64,000 nt of DNA. Source: CALJFL01 sp963669435. Its GTDB lineage: Bacteria > Pseudomonadota > Gammaproteobacteria > Pseudomonadales > Halieaceae. Position numbers and translations under genes: made by a program. Location: positions 1,612,001 through 1,676,000 of the forward strand of contig OY770025.1 in assembly GCA_963669435.1 (NCBI GenBank), given 5' to 3'. A model generated the notes under the pieces. That model was not told the origin of the DNA and ran no database searches. It was given only the letters and a program-made list of their open reading frames with translations. This document shows, in pieces, positions 8,623-17,330 of this stretch; positions within the stretch are counted from its first letter, which is position 1, and each line of letters starts with the position of its first letter.

Positions 8623-9801
8623 TCAGGCCCTGGGTTGTCCCACCCTGACCAGCTCGGGCTCGCGCAAAGCCCAAATAAGGTAGTAAACCAGAAACACCGC
8701 GTAGACCAACCACACTGTACGGTAGCCCGCCAACGCGAGAATCGACCCCGCCATTAACGGCCCCACCACCCGACCCCAGGCAGCGGCGGAACTGGTAGTT
8801 CCCAGCATACGACCCTGCAATTCAGGCTCCGTGCGGAAGCTGGTTATGGTGTTTAACACCGGCATGCACAGGGTCGCACCGGTCATGGCGACAAACATAG
8901 AGCCCACCATGAACACCATGGTCTCGGAAAAAGACGCGCACAGAACACCTGCCAGGAAGCAGGCAATAGACAGGCGCAGCAGGCGCATTTCCCCCAGGGA
9001 CTGGATCAACGGGCCCATCAACACACCCTGTACCACCGCCATGATGGCGCCCTGAATACCAAATACGATGCCCACCTCACGGGCGCTCCAGTGCAACAGG
9101 TCGGCCACCCACAGCGGGAACAGGTAGGTGAAACCGCTCACACAACTGGTATGCAGGACGAATTGGGCGACCAGCTGACGGTTGCCCGACTTGAGCAACA
9201 TCTGGTTAGTCGACAGCCGCGACTGGCTCAGGCGCTGCTCGCGATGTGCCTGGCGGCGCTCCGACGACAGCGATTCGGGCAGGAATAGTGCTGCGGCGAG
9301 CATGGCCAACCCCGACATGAATCCGGCAACCAGGCAGGGCACGAGAAAGCTGCCACTGTCTCCCGACAGCAAGCCACCCAGCAGCGGACCCAGTACCAGG
9401 CCCATACCAAAAGCGGCACCGATAAGGCCCATGCCCTTGGCCCGGTTTTCCGAGCTGGTCATATCAGACATCATCGCCGAGGCAACCCCCATGTTACCGG
9501 CCACCAGCCCGGCGAAGGCGCGCGCACAGTAGACCATCCACAGCTCCGAGGCGTTGGCGAGCAGCACATAGGCGATAGCAGAGCCCAGGAGGCAAATCAT
9601 AATCACCGGCTTACGACCGATGCGATCGGACAGTCGACCCCAGTATGGGCCACAGAGTCCCGAACAAGCCGCGTAGCTGACGATAATCAGGGCGATATCC
9701 ATTTTGCTGGCGCCGAGTTGGGGCGACAGAAACGGCAGGATGGGAATTACAATGCCGAAACCAATCAGGTCCAGCAATACCACACCAAATAATATAGGCA
9801 T
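8623..9801 (-). CDS. MFS transporter, DHA1 (Tet-like) family
   Basis: A 392-residue inner-membrane transporter with about twelve hydrophobic helices. The loop between helices 2 and 3 has the MFS motif A (GRLSDRIGRKPV), and the DLIGFGIVIPILP segment in helix 1 is typical of proton-driven TetA-like drug exporters. The substrate cannot be told from sequence. The next gene upstream on the same strand is gltS, 42 bases away, so co-transcription is possible. Confidence 0.88.
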   Translation of the reverse strand: MPILFGVVLLDLIGFGIVIPILPFLSPQLGASKMDIALIIVSYAACSGLCGPYWGRLSDRIGRKPVIMICLLGSAIAYVLLANASELWMVYCARAFAGLVAGNMGVASAMMSDMTSSENRAKGMGLIGAAFGMGLVLGPLLGGLLSGDSGSFLVPCLVAGFMSGLAMLAAALFLPESLSSERRQAHREQRLSQSRLSTNQMLLKSGNRQLVAQFVLHTSCVSGFTYLFPLWVADLLHWSAREVGIVFGIQGAIMAVVQGVLMGPLIQSLGEMRLLRLSIACFLAGVLCASFSETMVFMVGSMFVAMTGATLCMPVLNTITSFRTEPELQGRMLGTTSSAAAWGRVVGPLMAGSILALAGYRTVWLVYAVFLVYYLIWALREPELVRVGQPRA

Positions 9802-9843
9802 TGCGCTAGTGTCCCGTCCGGGTGATCCGTGTCATTTCAGCAA

Positions 9844-11037
9844 CTAGCTGAACACTTCCAGCAACACTGAGATGACCAGGGCGTTCGACATGTCAATGAA
9901 GAACGCGCCTACCAGTGGCACGACAACAAAGGCGCGGGGGGCTGGGCCCAGGGCTTTGGTGACGGCGGTCATGTTGGCAATGGCGGTGGGAGTCGCGCCC
10001 AATGCCATACCCGCGTAGCCGGAACACATCACCGCCGACTCGTAGTTACCACCGAGGGCCCGGAACACGACAAAAATCACGTAAAGGAGTATCAGCACCA
10101 CCTGCACCAACAACAGCAGTACCAGTGGACCGGCCAGATCCGCCAGCATCCACAACTGCAGACTCATCAGCGACATAGACAGGAATAGCCCCAGGCTTAA
10201 ATCGGACACCAACGCCAACGAGCGCGAGCCGGTCGGCCAGTGATAGTTGGGAAACAAGCGGGGAATGGTATTGGTCATGATGATTCCCGCAAACAGGCAA
10301 CTGACAAACTCGGGCAGGCGCACGCCCAGGGCGGCCACCCACTGGTTGATATGCAGACCAAACCCAATGGCAAGGGCGATGATAAGTAGCACCTTGAGGA
10401 TACCGTCGACATCGATTATTTCGTGCTCCTTGTAACGAAAACCGATGGTGAGCTCTTCCTCGGAATCTGGCTTCAGATCGTGTCGCCAGATCAGGAAGCG
10501 GGCAACCGGCCCGCCGACGATGCCGCCAAATATGAGCCCAAAGGTCGCGCAGGCCAGGCCGATTTCAAAGGCATAGGGGATGCCATACTTGCTTTCAAAA
10601 TCCGGCGACCAGGCAATAGCTGTACCGTGGCCTCCGCTCAAACTGACTGAGCCAGTCAACAACCCGAGCAGGGGCTGCTGCCCGGTCAGGGTCGCCACGC
10701 CCATGCCGGCCAGGTTCTGAATCATCAGGTAGCCCGTGGCAAGGGCCAGCAGCACCAGCAGCGTCTTGCCGCCCTTGCGCAACACCTCCACCTTGGCCGA
10801 CAGGCCGACCGCAGTAAAAAAGACAATGAGCAACATGTCCCGGTTGGCCAGATCAAAACTAAACTCCAGGTCCACCAGTATGTAGATCAGCCAGACCAGC
10901 AGTGACGCCACCAGGCCGCCCGACACCGGTTCAGGAATGTTGTATTCCCGCAGCGGACGCAATGAGTCATTCAGGAAGCGGCCCAGGTACAAGACCAGGA
11001 TGGCGATGATCAGCGTCTGGCGTTCATCGAGCTCCAT
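9844..11037 (-). CDS. gltS: sodium/glutamate symporter
   Basis: A 397-residue inner-membrane carrier that imports glutamate with sodium. It is full length for GltS, with about ten to twelve helices, the conserved start MELDERQTL, the segment IPEPVSGGL, and glycine-rich re-entrant regions such as GGHGTAIAW and GMALGATPTAIANM. It lies between the MFS gene and a META-domain lipoprotein gene on the same strand, 14 bases from the latter. Confidence 0.93.
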   Translation of the reverse strand: MELDERQTLIIAILVLYLGRFLNDSLRPLREYNIPEPVSGGLVASLLVWLIYILVDLEFSFDLANRDMLLIVFFTAVGLSAKVEVLRKGGKTLLVLLALATGYLMIQNLAGMGVATLTGQQPLLGLLTGSVSLSGGHGTAIAWSPDFESKYGIPYAFEIGLACATFGLIFGGIVGGPVARFLIWRHDLKPDSEEELTIGFRYKEHEIIDVDGILKVLLIIALAIGFGLHINQWVAALGVRLPEFVSCLFAGIIMTNTIPRLFPNYHWPTGSRSLALVSDLSLGLFLSMSLMSLQLWMLADLAGPLVLLLLVQVVLILLYVIFVVFRALGGNYESAVMCSGYAGMALGATPTAIANMTAVTKALGPAPRAFVVVPLVGAFFIDMSNALVISVLLEVFS

Positions 11038-11051
11038 GGGCTACCGGGTTT

Positions 11052-11852
11052 TCAGGGTCCGGCCTTGTAGGTAAGCACCGCAGTACCGCCCTGGGTCAGT
11101 ACCAGCTGACCGTCGGACAATTGATAACTGGTGATACCACCCAGGGCCTGCAAATAGCGGCGCTCCAGACCATTGTCATCTGGACACGCCATCAGCGTTC
11201 CTGCGAGGTTGCCAAAACTGAGCATGGCACCTTCAACCGTGCTGCCCGGCAGTTCAAAGGGGCCCATGTAGCGATTGCAGCCAGAGAAACCGGAAACCCG
11301 CATCTCCTGGGCATCAAACAGCAAATCGATAGGCTTTCCCTGGGGCGTGGCCGCCTCTTCGCCTTCAATGGTCTGTAACAACCAGGTGGTTCCGCGCAGC
11401 GGTGTCACCGGCTCTGGTGCGGGCACACGGCTGACCAGTATTTCCAGCGGGCCGGGTGCAAACGGGTCGATATACTCCGTACTGGTAAACTCCAGCTGTT
11501 CATCGCGCCTGATAGTGGCGCGCACCGCGTAGCTCAGCCCGTCCTTGATCTGGGCAGGTTGATAGTCAATGCTGAAGGGAAAAGGTGGCCCGCCTTCCGG
11601 CGTCATGGTTACGGTGGCCATAACCGTACCCAGGGTGTCTGCGACGGAGACGTCCAACAATTGAACTTCAAGCTCCGCACCCGGTTTCAGCATCATTCGC
11701 TCGCGGTAAATCACGGTTCCCGAGATCTGCTGCACTGCCTGCTCCTGTGCCATTTCAGCTTCACCCGAACCGCCGCAGGCGGTGAGCAGCGCCAGAGGCA
11801 CCAGAAACAACAGGGGCAGTACAGTGGCAAGTCGCTTGGTGAGCACTTTCAT
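11052..11852 (-). CDS. YbaY-type / META-domain lipoprotein
   Basis: A 266-residue predicted lipoprotein; the lipobox is LLTAC at about residues 22-26. Two domains follow. Residues 42-150 look like the YbaY (type III secretion-pilotin-like) beta domain, with VTGTV-like entry (ISGTVIYRERM) and FSIDY core. Residues 154-266 form a META/HslJ-type domain with the characteristic TTWLLQTI start and SGFSGCNRYMG motif. HslJ proteins are linked to stress or novobiocin resistance in E. coli; the role here is unknown. It precedes gltS. Confidence 0.82.
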   Translation of the reverse strand: MKVLTKRLATVLPLLFLVPLALLTACGGSGEAEMAQEQAVQQISGTVIYRERMMLKPGAELEVQLLDVSVADTLGTVMATVTMTPEGGPPFPFSIDYQPAQIKDGLSYAVRATIRRDEQLEFTSTEYIDPFAPGPLEILVSRVPAPEPVTPLRGTTWLLQTIEGEEAATPQGKPIDLLFDAQEMRVSGFSGCNRYMGPFELPGSTVEGAMLSFGNLAGTLMACPDDNGLERRYLQALGGITSYQLSDGQLVLTQGGTAVLTYKAGP

Positions 11853-11889
11853 AGGATCTCCTTTGTTTCACAAGACTCGCGGGCGACGG

Positions 11890-12273
11890 TTAACTGGCCA
11901 GCTGTTGCAACATCTCTCCCATGCGTCTGTGCAGGGTATTCACCGCTTTCAGCGGCCGCACCATCACCTTGAACTCAATGATTTTCCCCCCGTCATCAAA
12001 GGTAATAATGTCTACGCCGTTGATCATAATGCCATCAACTTCGACAACAAATTCAAGCACCGCATGCTCCCCAACAACGACTTCCTTGGCGTAATGAAAA
12101 CTGTCATTGAAGACATGCATGGCACCAGTGAGGTAGAGAATGGTTATGTCCTTGCCTTCCTGGGGTGTATGCACCACCGGGGAATGGAAGACACAGTTGT
12201 CGGCAATAATTTCTGACAGGCGCGAAGGATCCTGTTGCTCAATCATCTCGTGCCAAATTGCCAGTGCATTCAT
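11890..12273 (-). CDS. SnoaL-like (NTF2 fold) protein
   Basis: A 127-residue cytoplasmic protein with the SnoaL-like/NTF2-fold pattern: an N-terminal helix pair with IWHEMIEQQD, a strand with CVFHSPVV, and closing strands DIITFDDGGKIIEFKVMVRP. Members range from isomerases to simple binding proteins, so no reaction is assigned. It lies 37 bases upstream of the META-domain gene on the same strand. Confidence 0.78.
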   Translation of the reverse strand: MNALAIWHEMIEQQDPSRLSEIIADNCVFHSPVVHTPQEGKDITILYLTGAMHVFNDSFHYAKEVVVGEHAVLEFVVEVDGIMINGVDIITFDDGGKIIEFKVMVRPLKAVNTLHRRMGEMLQQLAS

Positions 12274-12382
12274 AGTAAGGTCCTTGTTTCAGGTTAGTGG
12301 TGCTGTAACGGGGTTTAATTGGGTGACATGTGTGCAGTTGTGGATCGAAGAGTAATCGATCTTTGCACGCTACGGGAGAGCC

Positions 12383-12730
12383 CTACAGTTCAATCTCGCG
12401 TCGAAATTCAGACTCAATCTTTTGTTGTGCCTCGTATTGGGCAACGCCGCGTTTACCTGCCGAGTCTTTCATGCGCTGCTGGAAGCGCTGGCGTCGATAG
12501 TAGGCGACCAGTTTCGGGAATCGGTTGGCTTCAGTTTCTCCGGCAATCAGCTCCTCGATAAAGGCGATATCGATACCCACCCGGTAAGCAATGCGACTCG
12601 GGCGAATCTTGTGGGCATGAAACTCGGCGACAATATGGATCTGCTGCTCACGGCTGTATTCACATGGCCTGGAATATCCATACGGGGGTGATGGCGTGCG
12701 CGAATCCTGTTGCGTATCAGAAGGCTGCAT
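12383..12730 (-). CDS. hypothetical protein, 115 residues
   Basis: I do not recognise this protein. It begins with a polar, proline-rich stretch of about 25 residues and continues as a mostly helical, arginine- and glutamine-rich domain. The segment HKIRPSRIAYRVGIDIAFIEELIAG looks like a helix-turn-helix, and the C terminus is a charged helix. A DNA-binding role is possible but not shown. The start has no strong ribosome-binding site. It is alone between the SnoaL-like gene and a divergent aldehyde dehydrogenase gene. Confidence 0.6.
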   Translation of the reverse strand: MQPSDTQQDSRTPSPPYGYSRPCEYSREQQIHIVAEFHAHKIRPSRIAYRVGIDIAFIEELIAGETEANRFPKLVAYYRRQRFQQRMKDSAGKRGVAQYEAQQKIESEFRREIEL

Positions 12731-12864
12731 ACCTGAGTTGTAGCAGCTGTGGTCAAAAAAGCCAAATTGATACGCTGTAAAGCGGTGCTAAGGCAATGCC
12801 GGGCATACTGATACATGGCCTGAAATGACCGCTTATTCTGGTTAAATTCTAGACAACGCAGGAC

Positions 12865-12870
12865 TATAAT
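12865..12870 (+). promoter_or_regulatory. candidate -10 element for the aldehyde dehydrogenase gene
   Basis: A perfect TATAAT hexamer lies 70 bases upstream of the GTG start. The matching -35 (TTAAAT at 12842, 17-base spacing) is poor, so the promoter may need an activator. Confidence 0.4.
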
Positions 12871-12939
12871 CTGCGATCCATTCACCGCCTCGCGAATGCT
12901 TCGCCTGGCGCATAGCATTAATGCCAAGAGGAACTGCCC

Positions 12940-14400
12940 GTGAACGCACCGCAGCAAGTAACACCCCTGAGCGATATCGAAGAGAAGATGCAGCAGGTGC
13001 TGACTGCGCAACGGGAAGATTATCTGCGCGAGGGTGCGGTATCCGCACAGACCCGCATCGACCGCCTCGACCGCGGCATCGACGCGCTGCTGAAGTACCA
13101 GGACAAGTTCGTCGAAGCCCTGAATGCAGACTTCAGCGGCCGCTCCCGGCAGGTGTCACTGCTGTCCGACCTGGGACCATCCATTCTCCCCATGAAACAT
13201 GCGAAGAAGCATCTCAAGAAGTGGATGAAACCGGAAAAACGTCCGGCTATGTTTCCCCTGGGTCTGCTGGGCGGGCGCGCACGCATCGAATACCAGCCCC
13301 TGGGTGTCGTGGGTGTCATCTCTCCCTGGAATTTCCCAGTCAACCTGACATTCGGGCCATTGGCCGGCATTCTCGCGGCGGGCAATCGCGCCATGATCAA
13401 GCCCTCCGAGTTCACCCCCGCCACTTCCGCAGTGATGGCTGAAATGGTCGCCGAGGCCTGGGACGAGAAAGAAGTCGCGATTTTTGACGGCGGACCCGAA
13501 GTAGGACAGGCGTTCTCTGCCCTACCCTTCGATCACCTGCTGTTTACCGGGGCGACATCTATTGCCCGCCACATCATGGCCGCCGCGTCCAAAAACCTGG
13601 TTCCGGTAACCCTTGAACTGGGTGGCAAATCGCCCGTGCTGATATCACGTTCTGCGGATATCGAGAAAAGCCTTGGCCGCATCATGATGGGTAAAACACT
13701 GAATGCCGGGCAAATCTGCCTGGCCCCGGATTACCTCATGGTGCCGGAAGAAAAGCTGAACGAAGTGATCGCAGCCTCCCAGAAGGCGGTTGCAGAGATG
13801 TACCCGAGCATCCTGGAAAATGACCAGTACACCTCGGTAGTCAACGAACGTCACTTTGATCGACTCAATGGCTACCTCACTGAGGCAGAAGAGAAAGGCC
13901 AGAAGGTGATTGCCATCAACCCGGCCAATGAGGACTTTAACCAACAGCAGGGCACACGCAAGATTCCACCCACACTGATTCCCGAGCCTGCAAGCGATCT
14001 GAAAGTGCTGGAGGAAGAGCTGTTTGGACCTATCCTGCCGATCCTGACCTACAAGGAATTCGACGAGACCATCGATTACGTAAACAGCCAGCCGCGTCCG
14101 CTGGCCACTTACTACTTTGGTGAGGACAAGCAGGAAGAGGAAGCCGTGCTCACACGCACCACCTCTGGTGGCGCCTGCATTAATGACGTCATCATGCACA
14201 TTGCCCACGAGGAACTGCCCTTTGGTGGCGTCGGTCCCAGCGGCATGGGCTCCTACCACGGTCACCAGGGCTTCAAGACCTTCAGCCATGCGAAATCGGT
14301 GTACCGCCAGACCGGCTTCAACGTGGCCAAGTTGGGTGGCATGTTACCGCCCTACGGCAAGGCTACTGAAACGACGATCAAGACCCAGATCAAGAAGTAG
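12940..14400 (+). CDS. coniferyl aldehyde dehydrogenase-type ALDH
   Basis: A 486-residue NAD(P)-dependent aldehyde dehydrogenase. The catalytic cysteine is Cys260 in NAGQICLAPDY and the general base Glu226 in VTLELGGKSP; the cofactor motif SPWNFPVNL lies near 128. The overall pattern, including the short N terminus and C-terminal GMLPPYGK, matches the coniferyl aldehyde dehydrogenase (CalB) group, which also includes enzymes for long-chain aldehydes, so the true substrate is uncertain. The start is GTG with a strong AAGAGGAA site. A strong terminator follows. Confidence 0.9.
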   Translation: MNAPQQVTPLSDIEEKMQQVLTAQREDYLREGAVSAQTRIDRLDRGIDALLKYQDKFVEALNADFSGRSRQVSLLSDLGPSILPMKHAKKHLKKWMKPEKRPAMFPLGLLGGRARIEYQPLGVVGVISPWNFPVNLTFGPLAGILAAGNRAMIKPSEFTPATSAVMAEMVAEAWDEKEVAIFDGGPEVGQAFSALPFDHLLFTGATSIARHIMAAASKNLVPVTLELGGKSPVLISRSADIEKSLGRIMMGKTLNAGQICLAPDYLMVPEEKLNEVIAASQKAVAEMYPSILENDQYTSVVNERHFDRLNGYLTEAEEKGQKVIAINPANEDFNQQQGTRKIPPTLIPEPASDLKVLEEELFGPILPILTYKEFDETIDYVNSQPRPLATYYFGEDKQEEEAVLTRTTSGGACINDVIMHIAHEELPFGGVGPSGMGSYHGHQGFKTFSHAKSVYRQTGFNVAKLGGMLPPYGKATETTIKTQIKK

Positions 14401-14417
14401 CAATCAGCTGCAACCGC

Positions 14418-14443
14418 AAAGGGCCCTGACGGGCCCTTTTTTG
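14418..14443 (+). terminator. intrinsic terminator after the aldehyde dehydrogenase gene
   Basis: AAAGGGCCC and GGGCCCTTT form a nine-pair stem with a TGAC loop, followed by a T run. It ends 43 bases after the stop codon. Confidence 0.9.
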
Positions 14444-14476
14444 TTCGCGGTATTCAACCGTTATCGCGGGAAGCCG

Positions 14477-15184
14477 CTAACGCGGTGCGGGCTCGATCAG
14501 CAGGGTCGGCAACTCCAGACAGTGGCTCTTGACGGTAGCCACGCGCGTACCCGGCTTTCGTCCACCGCGCACCTCGGAGCAAGCCACGCCCCGTTGCTGG
14601 AGCTGTGCTGTCATGCGATCGATGTCTACACACTGGTAGGTAATACCCCAGAACCGACTGTCGCCAACAGGTTTTTCACCCGGCAGGGGGGCCAACACTT
14701 CCAGCGTCAACTTGCCGGTGCGGAAGAACAACATTCGCCCGCCCCACTCGGGCACCTCCTGATCCAGCGCCAGGCGAATGCCCAACTGGTCACGGAACAG
14801 GTCTATGGCGCCGTCAGCATAATCGGTGCGCAACACCACATGGTCAACAGCAATGTCGGTAAGCATGGTCGCCGGATGCGCGTTTCGCCAGGTGAGCGTG
14901 TTATCACCACTGCTCTGCGACAGCGTCAGGCCGAGGCTGTTTTCGATAGGAGTAGCCGGCTCATTACTCTCCTCGTTGCGAAAAACCAGCCCCTCGATGC
15001 GTGCACGGTCAACCGAACGCTGCACAATTTCCAGCGTGGTATTCGCCAGGGGCAACAACGCGGTAGGCTCAATAGTCTCTGGCTGTAGAGCGGGCGCCTG
15101 GCCCAGCAAGCTCGCGTAATCCTCGGTCGCATCGGCCAGGGAGGGCACTGCAATTACAATCCGGTCAAATCCGGTGACCATCAC
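14477..15184 (-). CDS. VOC (glyoxalase/bleomycin resistance fold) protein
   Basis: A 235-residue protein with two VOC half-modules: the first starts at FDRIVIAVPSLADATEDYASLLG, the second near residue 115 at VDHVVLRTDYADGAIDLF. Possible metal ligands are the histidine of VDHV and the glutamate of LEVLAP. The family includes glyoxalases, dioxygenases and binding proteins, and no specific substrate can be given. The start is the first of two adjacent ATG codons (15184 or 15181). Confidence 0.8.
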   Translation of the reverse strand: MMVTGFDRIVIAVPSLADATEDYASLLGQAPALQPETIEPTALLPLANTTLEIVQRSVDRARIEGLVFRNEESNEPATPIENSLGLTLSQSSGDNTLTWRNAHPATMLTDIAVDHVVLRTDYADGAIDLFRDQLGIRLALDQEVPEWGGRMLFFRTGKLTLEVLAPLPGEKPVGDSRFWGITYQCVDIDRMTAQLQQRGVACSEVRGGRKPGTRVATVKSHCLELPTLLIEPAPR

Positions 15185-15306
15185 TTCACTCCGGGTTACA
15201 AAATTCTTTGGCTAATGGGGTAATCGGCACTACACTGTTGCACTGCGTGAAAACGTAAATCAAACGCTGGTCAGGATACTACAGCGCGTAATTCAAGGAG
15301 ATACTA

Positions 15307-16116
15307 ATGTATAAGCAATTCAAAACCCTGCTGTTGGGGGCGCTGCTGGTGCTCGGCAGCACCCTGTCAGCCACAACCATGGCTGGCGACACACTGCAGC
15401 GGGTCATCGATTTCAAAACCCTGAAAGTGGGGATGTCTGGTGGGCAACCTCCGTTCACCATGACAGATCGCGAAGGCAAGCTGATGGGCTTCGACGTGGA
15501 CCTTGCCAAAGCGCTGGCGAACGCCATGCGGGTCAAGCTGGAAATCAAGGTTATCCCTTTTGGCGATCTGCTAAAGGCTCTCGATGAGGGTGAGGTCGAT
15601 ATGGTGATCTCCGGTCTTTCCATCACCCCGGAACGCGCCGAGGCCGCGTCGTTTATAGGCCCTTACATGATGTCCGGCAAGTCTATCCTGACCAAGAGTG
15701 ACGTACTGGCGAAAGTTTCCAGTAGCGATCAGTTCAACCGTAATGACCTGAAACTTGCCGCCCTGAAAAACTCAACCAGCTCTGACTTCGTGGGTGCTGC
15801 CGCGCCGCAGGCGAACCTGACGGAAGTAGAGAGCTACGAAGAGGGCGTGACCATGGTGAAAGAGGGCAAGGTGGATGGCCTGATCGCCGACATGCCGATC
15901 TGTGTACTGTCGGTACTGCGCTATCCCGATGCCGGCCTGGTTACCCTCGAGCGCCCATTGACTGTGGAGCCGATTGGTATCGCTGTGAAGGGTGATGACG
16001 CGCAGTTCCACAACCTGGTTGATAACTACCTGGAAGCCTATGGCCGCGTGGGAATTCTCACCAAGCTGCGCAAGCAGTGGTTTGAAAACAATAACTGGGT
16101 CGCCGCCCTGCCCTAG
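15307..16116 (+). CDS. periplasmic solute-binding protein, family 3
   Basis: A 269-residue secreted protein with a signal peptide of about 26 residues (cleavage near TMAG). The mature protein begins LKVGMSGGQPPFTM and has the family 3 signature GFDVDLAKALA, as in amino-acid ABC importers. No permease or ATPase gene is next to it, so it may serve a remote transporter or act as a sensor. The start has a good AAGGAG site. The next gene follows after 22 bases and probably shares the transcript. Confidence 0.88.
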   Translation: MYKQFKTLLLGALLVLGSTLSATTMAGDTLQRVIDFKTLKVGMSGGQPPFTMTDREGKLMGFDVDLAKALANAMRVKLEIKVIPFGDLLKALDEGEVDMVISGLSITPERAEAASFIGPYMMSGKSILTKSDVLAKVSSSDQFNRNDLKLAALKNSTSSDFVGAAAPQANLTEVESYEEGVTMVKEGKVDGLIADMPICVLSVLRYPDAGLVTLERPLTVEPIGIAVKGDDAQFHNLVDNYLEAYGRVGILTKLRKQWFENNNWVAALP

Positions 16117-16138
16117 GCAACCTGGCGACCACAGAAAG

Positions 16139-17191
16139 ATGAGGGCAGGAATTACATTCGCTGCCCTTTTTTTTGCGCTGTGTATAGCACCTACAGGGAT
16201 CAACGCCGTGGCAGACGAGAATAAAAAACCCATTGTCATTGCCCATCGTGGCGCCAGTGGTTATCTTCCTGAGCATACCCTGCCGGCCAAGGCCATGGCC
16301 CACGCCATGGGTGCTGACTACCTTGAGCAGGATGTTGTGCTCACCAAAGACGGTGTCCCGGTGGTACTCCACGACATTCACCTTGAATACACCACCGACG
16401 TGGCCGATCGGTTCCCCGATCACCGCAGGGACGACGGTCATTTTTACGCTATCGACTTTGAACTGGCGGAAATACAGCAGTTACAAGCGCACGAACGTGT
16501 CCGTATCAGCCTAGATGGCGATCGCACCGCGGTATTCCCTGACCGCTATCCGCTGCAAGCATCGACACTGCGAGTGCCGACACTGGCAGAAGAGATTGAC
16601 CTGATCGCCGGCATGGATCGCAGCCGCGGCACCACCACGGGACTCTACATCGAACTGAAGGCACCCAACTTTCACCGCGCCGCCGGCTATGACATGGCCA
16701 GCAGCATCCTCCAGGTACTTAAGGACAAGGGCTATGCCGATAGGCCCGGACAGGTCTACCTGCAAAGCTTCGACGATACGGTGCTGCGCTACTTGCGCGA
16801 CGATCTCGACTGCCAACTACCGCTGATCCAGCTTATTGCTGACCCGGCATGGGGCGAAGACAGCAAGGTCGATTACGCGTTCTTGCAGACTGCGGCGGGA
16901 CTGGACCAGGTGGCCAGCTACGCAGACGGTATCGGGCCCTGGTACCGGCAGATATTGTTGGGGTATGACGACAGCGGCGAGGTTGAACTGTCTGACCTGG
17001 TTGGCCTGGCTCAGGCACGCGGGCTGCAGGTACATCCCTATACACTGCGGCTGGAAGACATTCCCGAGGGCGTCGAAAATTTTGACGAACTGATGCAGCT
17101 GATGTTCAAGAAGGCTGGCGTGGACGGCATATTCACCGATTTCCCCGACCTCACCCGGCGCTACATCGATTCGCATTTCCCAGCACCGTAA
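16139..17191 (+). CDS. glpQ: periplasmic glycerophosphodiester phosphodiesterase
   Basis: A 350-residue enzyme with a signal peptide of about 23 residues, so it acts in the periplasm, hydrolysing glycerophosphodiesters to glycerol-3-phosphate and an alcohol. The GDPD signature is intact: HRGASGYLPEHT near residue 34, the LEQDV metal-binding segment and VLHD. Its length and the DDGHFYAIDFEL insertion match the secreted GlpQ type. The open frame extends upstream to 15992 in the shadow of the binding protein; the ATG at 16139 opens directly on the signal peptide. Linkage to the binding protein suggests, but does not prove, that the latter binds a breakdown product. Confidence 0.92.
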   Translation: MRAGITFAALFFALCIAPTGINAVADENKKPIVIAHRGASGYLPEHTLPAKAMAHAMGADYLEQDVVLTKDGVPVVLHDIHLEYTTDVADRFPDHRRDDGHFYAIDFELAEIQQLQAHERVRISLDGDRTAVFPDRYPLQASTLRVPTLAEEIDLIAGMDRSRGTTTGLYIELKAPNFHRAAGYDMASSILQVLKDKGYADRPGQVYLQSFDDTVLRYLRDDLDCQLPLIQLIADPAWGEDSKVDYAFLQTAAGLDQVASYADGIGPWYRQILLGYDDSGEVELSDLVGLAQARGLQVHPYTLRLEDIPEGVENFDELMQLMFKKAGVDGIFTDFPDLTRRYIDSHFPAP

Positions 17192-17330
17192 AACAGCACC
17201 GTAAATTAGACCAGCACATTTGCTGGCGCATGCTCCAAGTCTGGGGCATGCTTTAATATTATCCGGCGTACACCGCGTTCACAGCGCGCAACCCGCATTA
17301 GTTATCCCTGGCATACAACTGGACAGTAAA

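Noticed and set aside
13645..14289. 214-residue open frame opposite the aldehyde dehydrogenase
   Set aside because: Antisense shadow of a conserved enzyme gene; no recognisable domain.
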